DNA from: Isoetes taiwanensis
Taxonomy: Eukaryota; Streptophyta; Lycopodiopsida; Isoetales; Isoetaceae
DNA: 64,000 nt
Direction: 5' to 3'
NCBI GenBank assembly: GCA_021234155.1
Contig: JAJEKV010000041.1
Span: forward strand, 7,386,917-7,450,916
The position numbers and the translations under genes are program-made. Below the pieces are notes generated by a model. The model was not told the DNA's origin. It saw nothing but the letters and a program-made list of their open reading frames with translations, and searched no databases. The stretch's first letter is position 1. Every line of letters begins with the position of its first letter. Shown here one piece after another: positions 31,690-44,509 of the stretch.

Positions 31690-32600
31690 GTCTCACTTCT
31701 AACATATCAGGGAAATGCACAAAGGTATTTGTGGAGGACATTTTGCTGGTGATTACAACAAAAGATCTCAAAGTCTGGCTAACATTGGGCTCTAATCGCT
31801 TTTGAAGATTGTTATGAGATTATAAAGACTTGCCATCAATGCCTAATCTTTAGCAAAAGAATTTCATCACGATGCCCTTAATCCCATCATATCTCCAGGG
31901 CCTCTTTCAGATTTGGGGACTAGATTATATTGGCCCTATTAACTCTTCTTTCTCAGAGGCTCAACATCAACATATTATTGTGGCCACGATTATTTTACCA
32001 TGGGCGTAAGCCATACCGCTGAGGCGCCAATGCTCAACCGCAAGGTTTTTAATACGAATATGTTTGTTCCGTGCCTGGTATTCCTTTCAGTTACCCTGAT
32101 AGGGTACACCTTTTGTTAATGAAGTTGTTGCTAACCCGGCGACATTTAGAAGGTCAAGCATACCAAAGCTCTCATACTATCCCCGAGTAATGGACAAGCC
32201 AAGCCACTAACAAAGTGTTGAAAAATATTTTGCAGAAGACAATTGGAGGTCAACAGAGGGATTGGCATGTCAAAATAGTGGATGACTTAGTTGAGTAGGG
32301 TTACTATCAAAATGTTTACAAATCATACAATCTCTTCACTTATTTATGCATGAGGCGCTTTATCATGGAAATCCCTCGAGTTTCCTTCCCCTCGATTAGC
32401 CTCATAAACTATGTTTACCTTTTGAAATATGCCTTTGGTAAGAGATTGATGCCCTACGCCGCACCTAGATGAGTATATGATGGAAGTTGAGAATCACCAA
32501 TTTGCTAAAAAAGGCCAAGATCCGGGCCGCATTCAAAGCCGCACATAGAAGGTGGTACTTTAGAGAGGAGGCAACTTGTCCTTAAGTGGATTAAGCCATT
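31690..32600 (+). pseudogene. Decayed integrase of remnant E, first copy
   Basis: MHKGICGGHFAG at about 31713-31750, CHQC near 31830, FQIWGLDYIGPINSS at about 31908-31950 and a YPRSNGQA-like segment at about 32180-32200 follow the integrase order. The sequence ends in the QLVLKW phrase (about 32574-32593), where it joins a second copy beginning further upstream in pol. Confidence 0.72.
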
Positions 32601-32604
32601 CCAA

Positions 32605-33480
32605 GATGGGCTTGTAAAGTTGCAAAGTTATGATATTTTACGTAAAGGAATTACATTTGAGATGCGAGATCCTTCGGCCTTTGCAGTACTTATATATATA
32701 TTTTTGACCATGAAGATGAGTTGGTTGAAATACTATGACACCACTTTAGGTAAAAGCTCATGCGCTAGGATAACTCGAGAGGAAGATCCAAGGGGGGATG
32801 CGTGCACTATTCTAGAGACTTTTTGCCTGGATAATACTCTGACTTCCTAACAAGAAATAAAATTCATACTGGACTGGATAACGTGAGTAGACAAACCATG
32901 CGTGCGAGTCCATGAGATGGAGTCTTGATACCAAAGGCGTAATGGCTACAAAATGAAATGATGCGCTCCTAATTATGGGAAATGCACAAAGGTATTTGTG
33001 GAGGACATTTCTTTGGTGATACTACAATAAGGAAAGATTCGGAGATACGGATACTATTGGCCCTCTTGTTTTAAGGTGTTATGAGATTTATAAAGACATA
33101 GGCCATTTAATCTTTTGGCAAAGAATTTTTCCGCGGTGCGCATGAATACTATGTATCTCAGGGGCCCTTTTCAGATTTGGGGACTAGATTATGGTGCGCA
33201 TTATTCAGCTATACGTAGGTCAACATCAACACATATTATTGTGACCGCAGTTATTTTACTAAACAAACACGGGCACCTTCCAGTGGGCTCGTATAAACAC
33301 AAGCTACCCCAGGTTTTTACATGAGACATATGTTTGTTCGAGGTTTGAGTATTCCTTTTCAGTTGCATTGATAGGGGGTACACGCACCTTTTGTTAATGA
33401 AGTTATTGCTAACTGTTGGACATTTTAGAAGGTCAAGCATGCCAAAAGCTCCTCATACTATCCCCGGTAATGGACAATTT
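32605..33480 (+). pseudogene. Second copy of the RNase H-like linker to integrase region
   Basis: RWACK-LQ-YDI at about 32612-32640, IYIFLTMKMSW-like linker at about 32690-32725, MHKGICGGHFFGD at about 32980-33020, PFQIWGLDY at about 33165-33193 and SSYYPR-NGQ near 33455-33475 repeat the order of 31350-32200. It is a tandem duplication inside pol. The repeat is more eroded than the first copy. Confidence 0.68.
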
Positions 33481-33865
33481 GAGCCACCTATACTGGATGT
33501 CGGCACCGAAACATTTGGAAAAAGCTCAAAGGTAATCCACTGAGGGGGATGCGCCATTAAGCGCAATAGGCGCGCTGGCTTTACCAAAGGTAACCTATCC
33601 GCCGCTTATTAACACTTCCCACTAGCTGGTTTCCCCTGCCTTTTCGGCCCGGTTTTACTGAATGGAACTGGCTCGGTTTCACCTGCCCAGATTCACTCAC
33701 AAACTCGTAGCGCTGCCCTGGAACTACCACAGAGAAAAAATGAACCTGGCTGCTGGGGCGGACAGGTGGAGAACCCTTGCAGTGCGCTGCAAAGGGCCGA
33801 AAGGAATGCGAACGTTTCCGCCTGGCTCCGGGGTATACGCGCAGGAGAGGACTTTCTCCTAAGCG
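33481..33865 (+). other. Unrecognised stretch within remnant E
   Basis: This lies where the end of the integrase core is expected, but I can match nothing. It is richer in G and C than its flanks. Overlapping open frames of 66-103 codons on both strands carry no motif. Confidence 0.4.
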
Positions 33866-34070
33866 CAAATAAATCAAAGACTTCGGTGGCAAGTTTGATG
33901 ATAATAATAATATTTAGGAAGGACCCTTTGTGAGTCATCCCGGAATCTGCGGTACCAATTCATCTCTTGGTACCTGAGAAGGACCCCTTCAGGTATTTGT
34001 TACCAGGATTTATATATATCGCGCGTTTAAAAAGGAACGCCCTTTTATCCTTTACATGGAAAAGACTAAA
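33866..34070 (+). pseudogene. Integrase C-terminal remnant of E
   Basis: AATAAATCAAAGAC, GGCAAGTTTGA, AGGAAGGACCC and TACCAATTCATCTC match in order the bases at about 12000-12090 that encode the GPY-type segment. A GTTTAAAAAGGAACG piece near 34025 corresponds to the HLKRYWDQH end. Confidence 0.5.
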
Positions 34071-35230
34071 ACGGTAGAGGTTAGAATGGACAAATCAACC
34101 CAATACTGGCATATTCGATAAGTTGAGCTGATTTGGCAGGTTGGGCTGGCTTTGGAAGGACTGCGTACTGGATGTCAAAACGTATTCCCTATACTACAAA
34201 GCGCTGCTGAGCCTCCACCATTTCATTCCCCAGCCGCCAAGTGGTCACGAAAACAAAGCAATACCGAAGACTTTGGCGCTTCCTTTCTTCTGCGCCGGCT
34301 TCCGCGCGGGGCTCGCTGCTACAAAGTTTGCGGTTTGACTTTCCGCTACCGTCGCGCAGCAGCCATTGCTGTTTTGTAAGCTTCACCTATTACGAAGGCC
34401 TCACGGAACTTTAGCGATGAACTTGCCTAATAAGATAAAACACAACGCACGGATAACAGGCGACTGGCTAAGCTGGAGTATAGCCAACATATGGCGGGTT
34501 TAACAGGGGAGGAATGCACCAACTGGGCTTCTGTTCCCCATGCTCAGCTTGCGCCGAACTTCGGGTGATACTGATATTCAATGCCTAGGCATTACCTTAT
34601 GCCGTTAAACTGCCGTCATAGCATTTCTTGCATTTACAATAGATCACAAGAACTACTTGATTCAACCCAACGATGGATGGAAGACTGGCTTTAAGTTGAC
34701 TTACTGCGAGAGAACATATTGAGCGTCACATTGATAATATTTGGCTGCTAGGATAAGATGCTTAGCAAAAAGAATGCGATGGCGGCTATTTTTGAGGAAT
34801 AGATCACCAAGTGGCACAAACGCACTTCACAGCAATTGGGATTTTCACTTGAATTCCAGAACTAAATACTAACATCTGAATCCCAAGCTGCTATGGTCTT
34901 GGTAGCGAGGATCAAATAGGTAAACAATAAGTCATTCAGACGATTTAGCCTATATATCGAGATTGCAAATCAAGAGTTTGGAGTCGAGGAATCAAGCTCA
35001 AATCGATCCAAGCCGGAATCCTTCTTCAAAGGGAAGCAATCACTTCTTAAGCCTCAAAAGGCCCTCGATTTTCCTTACTGTCCAAAAGCCCTTTTGTAGA
35101 TGCTGTTTTGTTAAGTTCTTGATCAATTCCATTGATTCTCGGTCGTTTTGAAAACGCACAATGCGTGTTCTTGGCATTAAGCGAGTGTCCAGGGTTTGAG
35201 TCATGATTGAGTGGATTAGTTTGGTAGATC
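34071..35230 (+). other. Mostly unrecognised; probable eroded 3' region and gag leader
   Basis: Only scattered resemblance is visible, and no domain or terminal repeat can be placed. By position it would hold a 3' non-coding region and the beginning of the next gag. Short open frames of about 60-75 codons have no recognisable content. Confidence 0.3.
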
Positions 35231-35239
35231 AACAAGGCG

Positions 35240-36095
35240 GGATTTGATTACCTTCATGGTGAATGGCCAGAGGTTGGGTTTGTGCTGCAGCTCTTTTGGT
35301 GTGTCCCTTCATTAAAGGCCTATCTTAGACGAGATTCATAGAAAAACTTATCAAGATTCAAAAGAGGCTGCCGGAAGGTTTTGATTCCCACCGATATCAT
35401 GAGTTTTGCCAAGACAATAGATTGAAGCCAAATGCTTTTCTATCCTACCAGGAAGGACTTACAATAGCTTTCATCATGACCCCTTCTACCACGATGCCAT
35501 TGATGGTCGTTATAGACCTCTTGCGGGCTGCTGTCATCTTTGTGCGGGAAGAAAAAACCAAAGATGAGGAGGATTCTTAGGAATTTCGAGGTTAAAGCGG
35601 ACTTGACAAAAGGAGTAGCTGAGGCAAACAACTTGTGGACTCAAGAAGCAAGCGTGGCGGTGGGAACTTATCACGAGATGTATTCATTACTTGATAGAAC
35701 TTGTGGGAAGAGCATTTCTTTATTAGCAAATATGTCTAGTATAAAAGAAGTCATTTTGGTAGAATGTCGGTTTATTGCTTTTAAAGGAGATTGGGTCATC
35801 GCCTGACCTTAGATTATACGTGAAATATTTTGCCAGAAGCAAGAGGCACCCAAGAGCTCCCCATATAGGACTATTCTAAGGTTTTAATGCTGAGGCTTCT
35901 GAAATGCCAAGGCTGAGGAAAGGTTTAGGCTAGAAGCATGGGAGAGGATCCATAGACCTGCTGAACCTAATAAATTTGTTCGAGCATTCCAAAGGGTCAA
36001 CATTGCCACCACCCTGCATTTACAAGTTCCTTCGAGGGAAATAGCTCCCTGCCCCAGCAAAGGGAAGTATGGTAAGAGATCAAGATCACCCGTGC
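35240..36095 (+). pseudogene. gag: Decayed gag fragment joined to an LTR
   Basis: Matches to the intact gag run from the VPSFIKG region (about 35300) through FYHDAIDG (about 35485), KTKDEED (about 35557), ANM...KKGHFGR-like knuckle sequence (35720-35790), TRSMGEDP-RPAEPNKFV (about 35932-35980) and KYGKR-QD (about 36065-36090). The wording follows the C-type gag more than the B-type. It then passes straight into LTR sequence, so protease and pol are missing, recalling the deletion in element C. Confidence 0.7.
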
Positions 36096-36097
36096 TT

Positions 36098-37930
36098 ATT
36101 ATATCTGTGTTTTATGCATTCTCAAACTCAGACAATTCGCTTCAGACTAGATTGAAAGATTGGAAGAGCTTGGTAGTCAACAACTGGGTGTGAAGGTCCA
36201 AGATGCTAACTTTCTAGGTCAACAGAGTATTGCCTAAGTCAAAGTTCACAAAAGAGGTACTTCTGGGTCTCACTCTGTGCTCCTTCCTCTAAGGACTCCA
36301 GGAACCCTGAACTGGAGGCTATGACACGAGGATAAGAAGTCAAGTTTGGAAGACCCATGGTGTATAGTTTCCTGTTTTAGCCCATTTACGCCTATATTTT
36401 ACACTTGTGGCTCAACATTGTTCTCATACCCATTGTTCATTTCACTTCCCTAGCACTTGCGACTATTTATTCTCTCTAGCTGGGCTCACTAAGCTCCTCC
36501 AAAATACCACTATATTGTTCGAAAGACATTAAGCCTATTTGCAGAGATTATTATTCTTACCCTTTTTTTCTTTTGCGACTTTCCACCTTCCGATTATACA
36601 TACTAGAACCTCTTATGATTTCTTTTTGCCCACTTATTCTTCATTCCACATTATGCCCTCGTTTGGTACATATTCCCAGCCTTGTTAAAAGATGCTACAA
36701 GATCCTATTCTTTACCACGTGTATACTCTGAAATCTTCTCTATGAGTGAGGGGAGAAGATTCAATACTTTTCTTTAAATACTAGACCTCAGATATCCTTC
36801 GCACCATTAGCCAAGCTTTCAAAATGACTCCGAATCACGGCATATACATGGCATATTCTTGCAAAACTTCTAGCGTATACTTAAAAATTATGGGGAGAAA
36901 ATGCTAGCAGAAGAACCCTAGAAGCTGGAAATGGCTCGAATCATGCCTTCAGCGCTCCATTTTCTCTAAGACCTTCCTATTTGGGTCAGGAACCTAAACA
37001 ACAGACAAGCCTAAATTTATTACCTAAAATCACTTCGGCAAGGAAATTTGAGGCACTACATACGGAAACACAATCCCGCAACGACAGGCCGGGCGTACTT
37101 TCGAATCCAGGCATTGATCATTTGCTGAGCAAAGATCGAGCGATTCTTGAAGTTCGAGCACTCCCTCAATTGGATTTACAAAATCTAGTTGACGTACTTC
37201 CGAGAAGAATTATCTTATGACTTGTGATGATTATTTTTCTTGTACACGGAGCTATAGGAAACATCCTTATCTATTGTTATCATGATATATTTTACCTTCA
37301 TATCAATTTAAATTGGCCTTAAGTTATCAAATCCATCTCGATATTTTTTTTCTTAGCAGTTTCCACTCAAAATATTTTCTGAAAAACCTTGAGTGTTTGT
37401 CTTTGGCGCTTGCCATACATTGCTTAGGGCAGTAGCCAGGCTAAAAGGATTTGCGAACTCCATCCACTTCTAGCTCAGAGTTATAAAAATTTGCTCTACT
37501 GTTTTTGTCAGTTTTGAGAAGGCTGTATTTTGCCAAAATCCAGCCACAAAATTACTTTTACAGGTCCAAATGGAAATCTAACTACTTGTCTCTCTTCCTT
37601 ATCACCATTGCATTATAATTGCTTTGGAAATTCCAAAAACAAGCTTAGCGAAGCTCCAAATCTCATTTTACGATCCTCAAACACATATTTGACTTCTATT
37701 GACCAAATTTTGACCCCACTTTGAGATGTCGAATAACTCTCAAGGAATTTAGTCTCGACTTGAGTGAGGACTATCATTAGGTACCATTTTTTGGAAATGG
37801 GAAGGTATAGAACTTTAGAATTTTTGAACTTCTCACATAAATTTATCTTGCATGGGGCGGATCCGCCAGAGGTAGTCGCGTGGGGTTCTCTATGTTCTTC
37901 GTGGTGGTTCCTTGTGTCCTGATTTCGACT
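36098..37930 (+). repeat. Plus-strand LTR F, heavily eroded
   Basis: Landmarks of LTR A appear in order: TCTAGGTCAACAG-like start phrases (36215), AGTTTGGAAGA (36343), the AAGCCTAAATTTATTACC phrase (37008), ATTGATCATTTGCTGAGC (37113), CATGATATATTTTACCTTC (37281) and the ATTTTTTGGAAATGGGAAGG phrase (37787). Neither terminal hairpin is intact. It is followed by a gag copy. Confidence 0.68.
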
Positions 37931-37987
37931 TCTTCTTTCAGGGAACTGATTCTATTACAGTTCAGGCGGACAGTCTAAAGGAACTCA

Positions 37988-39440
37988 TGGCTCCCAAAGC
38001 GAGGGAAATTTCGGCGAGCCACTGGGGAGACGATGGAAGACGAGGACTTGAGGAACCACAGAGATATAGATCTCTCTCCCCAAGTTTTCAGGCGGATTGC
38101 CCAGTTTTGGAACTGAATGGTTGTGCTACTCCATTGCCTGCTTTTGATTCGACACTGTCTATACACGCTGAGAATTTTTGAAGATTACCGGGGATTATGG
38201 CTTTAAGAAAGGATGGCAAGTTCTCACAATTTGAAAAGTGTTTTTAAGAGGGAGAGTGAAGGGTGCTTGGTGACCTATAGAAGCTTATAGGAACCACTTC
38301 TTGGGATGATCTTGTCGCGGGTTTGAGCGGGGTTTGGGGAAAACACGCTGCTCCGGACCTTGTTAATGAATTGCAAAATTTCTCCATTTATCTTGAGTTA
38401 GTGTTAGTCGGTCTGAAAGGTCGATTACCTTCATGAGATAGATGTCGGAAAGGTCAGAGTTCTTGCATCCGTGCTCTTTTGGTGCCCTCCTTCATTAAAA
38501 GCCCTATCTTCTAGACAGAGAGGGAATTCATAGGAAACTTATCTCAGGCTCGACCGAAAGGACTGTCTACAGGAGCTTTTTGCCAAGACTCTTGAATTGA
38601 AGGCCGAAATGCTTTCTATCTACCCGGGGAAAACACAATAGCTTTCATCATGATCCCTTTTTACCACGATGCCACTTGTTGGTAGCGCGCATGGATCTAC
38701 CATTACGTTTCCTACATATATGATGTGCATAAAGAAAGAAAAAAACCAAAAGGTGGGAACGGTTACCAATTTCAGAGGGTTAAAAGCGGACTTGGCAAAG
38801 AAACTGAACAGCACCTGCAGGCAATAGTATGTTTCTGCTGGATCCAAAGCAGCGGGGCGGTGGAACCTCAACAGACGCATTTCATTGCAATAGAACTTCA
38901 CATCAGTGTTCCCAAAGTGCTCTCCTGCTAAACTCTCATCAAAAAGAAAGGTCACTTTGAGGTAAGGGGCTCGGTTGTGCTTTTTTGCAAAGAGATTGGT
39001 CGCATCTTGACCTTAGGTGCTTTCTGTCAAAGGGTATTTTGCAGCCGAAGAGAAGAGCACGGGGCGACTCCATGTAGCGTTCTTTGAATCTACTAGTTGC
39101 CGGTTTTGTGCTTCTGAGATACCAAAGGAGGATGAGAGTGGGTGATTTTGAGCCGGACGCATGGGGAGACTCATAGACCTCTGGCAGGAGCCCCTAATAA
39201 ATATGTTCGAGGAGCATTCCGAGGAAATCCAACATTGCCAACTACCCATTATGGAAGTTCCTCCCCCAATAAGCTCCACCTCCCTGACAAAAGTATGGTA
39301 AGAGAGATCAAGATCTTGATGGGTTGGATGTTTTATTAGCAGAAAAATTCCAAAGTAAGTGTGGATTTATTTACCTTATTAAAGATTACTTACTTGCGGT
39401 TGCTTCGAAAAGTTATTTATGGCTACTTTTGCAATTTGAG
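37988..39440 (+). pseudogene. gag: Decayed gag, copy F
   Basis: The start context AACTCATGGCTCC is preserved at about 37983-37995. Capsid phrases (PLPAFDS near 38133, QFEKCF near 38228, TTSWDDLV near 38297) follow. The zinc-knuckle region lies at about 38880-39000 and the KYGKRDQDLD-equivalent near 39292-39320. PBS is not recognisable. Frames break repeatedly. Confidence 0.72.
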
Positions 39441-39479
39441 GCGTGGCTTGTGTAGGTATTTGCAAATGCTACTAATCTT

Positions 39480-39910
39480 CTTTAATAAAATGGGCGGAAA
39501 AACAACTTCCCACTTCATGTGTTCCGTACGCTCGGTTCCTTGCCTTTCTAATGTGTTCTTTGGATGGTGGCTCACCGCTTATCATGTGTTGTTATGAAAA
39601 ATGTGGGCTCGAGATAGATGAAGGTCATACATTTTGTTAAAATCCTTTTCTAATGCTAAAATAGCACGGTTGGAATTGTGACCAAAGTTCCTGTTAACAC
39701 TTGAAGGCATTATTTGTAGGTATCCAATTTTGTTATTTATTTGCTTTTGAGATTTAGGGAGATGGAGACGATATGATCTCTTGCCTAGGGAAGGGGTGGA
39801 TGTCTGATTGATGCACTATTATCACAGTGCGAGGGGAGATGCATAGAACTTTCAATGGCACTCAAGGGGCATTTCAATTTACAACCCGGGGATGGGTTTT
39901 ATGGCTTCAA
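39480..39910 (+). pseudogene. Decayed protease, copy F
   Basis: HFMCSV (about 39513) leads to SNVFFGWWLTAYHVLL, in which the DGGSPLNIMPYH box is corrupted at about 39555-39600. The LLLGRRW/RCTISNG region is near 39780-39865. The catalytic aspartate is not readable. Confidence 0.62.
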
Positions 39911-40039
39911 GGAAGGGGGCTGTACGTAAAAGAAATGTTTATAGAAGCCCACAGGATCTTATAGTCCTAACAACCCCTAGCCTGAAAAGAATTGATGATT
40001 CCTTTTATTAGAGAGTGTGCACTACCTTGAGAATGGTAA

Positions 40040-40430
40040 AGAAGGATGTTCACCATGTGGTTTTGATGGAGAGGGATTTCAAAGAAATTAAATGTAGCTT
40101 CATCTGCTTGCGACCATATTGAAAATTACTAAACTCGACTCTTGGCGCTAAGGTAGGAAGGATTTTTTTCCCCAAATAACTTCTAATGTAGTAAGGTACA
40201 AGGGACTTTTTATTGGTCTCAGGCAGAGACATGGATATTGCAACCATACACATCTATGGAGATTCTCGGTTAGTTAGCGAGAGGCGGGGTTAGTGAGGTG
40301 AATGCTCGGGCCAAAATCTTGCGACATGGAGTCCTTTGAGAAACGGTAATGGGGATGCTTGCTTACTTTTGCTTCTTGGGAAATTACTCATATACTGGGG
40401 CAAAACTGATGCACAATGCGAGAGATACAT
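40040..40430 (+). pseudogene. Decayed upstream RNase H, copy F
   Basis: The FDG-equivalent at about 40060, AKVGRIF near 40150, the TSNV phrase near 40180 and IHIYGDS near 40248-40270 keep the order of 8876-9250. It again lies between protease and RT. Confidence 0.62.
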
Positions 40431-40539
40431 AATAGTATCTAAAAGGAGGCATACCCGAGAGGGAAGATCTTCAACAAAATTGAAATTTAAGGAATTTTGT
40501 CCCATACAAACCAATGCATCTAAAGCTGACCAATGAAGT

Positions 40540-40910
40540 TATAATTAATAAACATGGCCAACAAAAGAACTCTGTTTGTGGGATTATGCTGAGGAAGCTC
40601 ATTTGGTATCGAAGGGAAGAGGTATGTCAATTTGAAATTAAAATTAAAGGAAGGTATAAACACATTTTCGAAGGAAGTTAAGGAGGATCAATGCTTCACT
40701 TTTAGATTTAATCAAAGATGAGTTGCATAAGATGTTGGATGCGAGGGTGTTATTGTGGAAATTATTAATCACGAATGGGTGTCATGCATTGTTCGATGCT
40801 GGAAAAGAATGGTGCTTTGAAATTTGTATAGATTATGAGATCTGAACAAAGCCACCATAAAGATTGTTTTCCTTTGCCTTTTCTAGAGGAAATTCTATAT
40901 GTTATTTATT
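40540..40910 (+). pseudogene. RT N-terminal fragment, copy F
   Basis: Matches run from EVIINKHG (about 40538) and VCQFEIKIK (about 40625-40650) through INASLLDLIKDEL (about 40685-40725) to CYPLPFLEEI-like sequence (about 40865-40900). The sequence then passes into LTR G, so YLDD, RNase H-like and integrase regions are missing. Confidence 0.68.
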
Positions 40911-40914
40911 TAAA

Positions 40915-42800
40915 GGGCTGCCTATCTGAATCCCACATAAAACTTTCGACTCAAATTACTTTGGAAGACTAGGTGAAGATTGGAAGACTTGTTGTTGGTC
41001 CCGATGTTGATGTGGAGGTCAAGAGATGCTTACTTTTCAAGTCAACAAGTACTCAAATTTAAAAAGTTCCTGAGTATTTTATTTGAGATCAAATGCTTAG
41101 TCAGAATATTCCCTAGAAGAATGCGGGTTATGAAGTTTGGAAGACATTTCTTTGAAGTTTGGAAAATATATAGAGTTTGGGAAAGACTGCATATACATGG
41201 CTCAAAAAATCTTGCCTTTTTTTTTCCCTCACTCTCATTTCCTTGATTAAACCTTATTTCCATTTTACCCTTTGCTTAACCAAATTTGGAGCCTACATTA
41301 TCATGGCCAAGGAAACCTTCTGAACTATTTCGAACTTGCCTTCCTAAATCCATATATCACCCTTTCCTCACCCGGTAACCTAATACTTCTAATTTCCCGG
41401 CTGACTCCATGCCTACATTTGCCATTCCCTATGGGTTCTAATCTACACTTGTTCCCTTCGGACTTCTTCTTTAATACAAGTGCTCTAAGGAATATATCCT
41501 AAGATTCTCTCCCCTGGGTGTGAAGTCCTATGAGGGTGTAGAAATTATACTAAATCCTCCTGTATACCTTTGGGGAGCTTCAAAACCATGCTCGAATAAT
41601 TCCAATTTATCAAAATATGGCATATTCCCGAGAATATACATCTTAGAAATCACGAAATCGTGTCAGCCATTTTGAAGCTCTCGACTTATTCAGCTTTCAG
41701 ACAAAATGGGGCATGCGGCTCCATAGCTCTCGGACTTACCTATTCTTGCAGCTACCACCCACTCCAAGAACTACTTTGAGACGCATGGAGTCAGGGGCTA
41801 AGGCGAATGTGCCTCACTGCTAGCCCAGCTATGCTCTGAGGATTACGACAAGAGAGCACTACGAGAAGACCGGAAGCGCTCAAACCTTACGATCACTGCG
41901 AAGACTTTACAAAATTACAGAGTACTCCCCAGATCAAATCAGATTTGAAGTTTGAAATTATCTCTTGAAATTATTTGATGACCTGAAACAGGCCCACTAC
42001 ATTTAAAATACTTGAGAAATACTATTACATCCATTATAAGCGTTCGTTTCCAGGCTCTATCAACAAGCAACAACAGGATTGGAAGGTATCTCCAACTGAC
42101 CGACAATTTGCCTTTCAAAAATACTACACAAAATTCTCCTTTGTTCTTACTTGTTCTTGGCCAGTTGCCATCAATCCTTAGGAGAAACATCACAGAGGCC
42201 TGTAATGGCACCAGAAAAAACCAAAAATCCATCTACAACTTTCGAGGTTAGAAAAATTGCCACTACGTTTTGGTGATTGAAACATTGCCCAGATCACAGG
42301 TGCAAAAAATACTACAAACTAATGGGGATCTGCTTTCATGTCCCCAACACTCGGAAGTAATCTTGCGACCTAATTACAAAACACGATAGAACAATCAAGG
42401 CTCCTGAACTTCAGAATCAACTTGTTTTCTGATTTGGCCCGTCATTGACCAAATTTACGACTCCAGCTTTAAGCGTGAATATCTTCGGGGATAATAATAG
42501 AGCTTCGGTCGAGGGGGTTTTCACCTTTGTCTTCCTCCCAACTTTTTGTGGGTCTAACCATCATTTCAAAGGAACTGGAATTCATTTTTCATTGCCTTTA
42601 CGATTTGAGTGAGGGGTCCCATTTCTAGAAATGGGAAGGGTAAGAAACTTTGAGTTTTGGTTCTTTCCAATATATTTATCTTTCTGAGGCTGATCACTTT
42701 CCCGAACTGTCCCAAAGAGTCTCTCTTTAGGATGGGTTTATACTTCAGGATTGGCTTATTGTTGGGTTGTTTGACGGGTTGAGGGTCAACGGTGCGCGGG
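40915..42800 (+). repeat. Plus-strand LTR G, heavily eroded
   Basis: LTR landmarks are GATGTGGAGGTCAAGAGATG (41009), CAAATGCTTAGTCAGAATATTCCC (41091 onward), GGGTTATGAAGTTTGGAAGAC (41126 onward) and, much later, TTTCTAGAAATGGGAAGGG (42631). The middle is only loosely alignable; bases 41990-42460 contain phrases resembling the reverse strand of other LTRs. A gag copy follows. Confidence 0.62.
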
Positions 42801-42831
42801 AATACTCAAGAATACTGGATCTTGAGAACTC

Positions 42832-44290
42832 ATGAAGCCAAAGGCAGAACAGGCGAGGCGGAGGGCCGTGAGGCTTGGGGAAGAAGGCCTGGGAACCCTC
42901 GGAGATAGATCTCTCCTGGTTTTCAAAAGCTGGATTACTTCAAAGTTTGTCTTACCGGTTTGAATTGAATGTGCCTACTCCATTGCACACTTTTTAGATT
43001 TCAGGCGGCAATACTTTTTCGAGAATTTTTTAAGATCGGGATTATGTAATTTCACAAGAGATTACAAGTTCCTATATACAATTAGAAAAGAGAAGTGTTT
43101 TTGAGAGGTAAAGAAATTTGGTGCTTGGTGACTTGGGAAGCTTACATGGGAACCACTTCGGCACAGGATGATCTTGTCACGAGTTTTAAGAGCGAGTTTG
43201 GGAGGCTTGCTCCCCAGGACGCGTGATAGAATGCGCTAAATTTTTCCGTTTCAGGTGAAAGTGTTAGTCGATTTTAAGGCGTTGAGACACTTCCTGGATA
43301 AATGTCGAGAATTCAGATTTGCAGCCATACTTACGCTCGCTGCGGTAATATTTTCCTTTGTGGCAAAAGCGCCCTCAACACAGGGCGAATTTGGCGAAAT
43401 GAATTCGGGCTGGAGAGGTTTGGTTTACAATCAGGAACGACAGGAACAAGCGAATTGACCAAGTAGCTTTATATCTACCGAGAAAAACGCAATGGATTTT
43501 CCTAAGCTTCGGCTACCTGCCATCAACCGGCGTGGCCCTTATGAACCTCCTTCCGTTTCCATTAACAAAAAACTAAAACCAGGAAAAAGAACGTTTCTCA
43601 AATTTGAGGAGAGATAGCGGCCGGACTTGAGCAAGACGGCTGCGAAGGCTTTTTGGCAGTGACCAAACAACTTGTGGAGCGGGAAGGATGGGGCATGCTG
43701 GGGCCAAAATTTCATTGCACGATAGAACTTCACATCCAAGCTGATATTTGTTATTGGCAAATATGCAATGGCAAAGGAGAGATGCACTAGCAAAAGCTCA
43801 GAACATACCCCCAGGAAGATTCAGTCTCCTACAATCTGAAACAACTCCAGAATATTTTTACTAACGAGAGAGAGAGAGGAGAAAACACAGAGGGCAGCTT
43901 TCATGCATAAGGTTTGGCTTTGAGATACTGGACGTTCTGTAACTCCATGGGTTTTGTGCCGGGGCTGGAGGTAGGCCGTGAAGAAATGGTGGTACAAACC
44001 CGGAAGCATGGGAGAGACTCATAGACCTGCTTGAGCCTAATAAATTTGGTGGAGCATTTCGCCGTTGAAGTCAAGCAGGTAGCACTTTTGCCCCTGTGCT
44101 GCGGAAGTTCCACTCCCAATGGCTCCACCTCCCCAACAAGATGGCCGTGAGAGATCAAGATCTTGGGTAGGTTGGATGTTTCTTGAAAAATTCAAAGTAA
44201 GTGTGGATTTATTTACCTTATTAAAGATTTACTGGTTATAGGAAAGAGATTATTTGCAACAAACTACTGAGCTGAAGAAACATTTCTTGA
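42832..44290 (+). pseudogene. gag: Decayed gag, copy G
   Basis: GAGAACTCATGAAGCC at about 42821-42836 marks the start. FELNVPTPLH (about 42958-42990) and the LMGTTS-like segment (about 43150) follow. The zinc-knuckle region is at about 43735-43800 and the knuckle cysteines cannot be followed in one frame. RPA-EPNKF at about 44025-44050 and the FLKNSK-VSVDLFTLLKI segment at about 44180-44230 end it. Confidence 0.7.
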
Positions 44291-44509
44291 AGGTGTTGCA
44301 AATGCCTAGTCTTATTTTGACACTAATGGAAAAAGGGATCATGGTCCTTCCTGCCAACAACTCTCTCGGGAGACTCTGCACCATAAATGGCCTTTGGTTG
44401 ACGCTCAAACATCACATCCTGTTTACTTTTGAAAAAATGGCTAAACTTCAAAACAAATAAAAGATCCTCTATATTTGGCTCACCAAAAATCTATATCTCA
44501 TACTGCCGG

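Noticed and set aside
41990-42460. An inverted LTR inserted inside LTR G
   Set aside because: A few reverse-strand phrases match, but no boundaries or terminal repeats can be placed in this eroded sequence.
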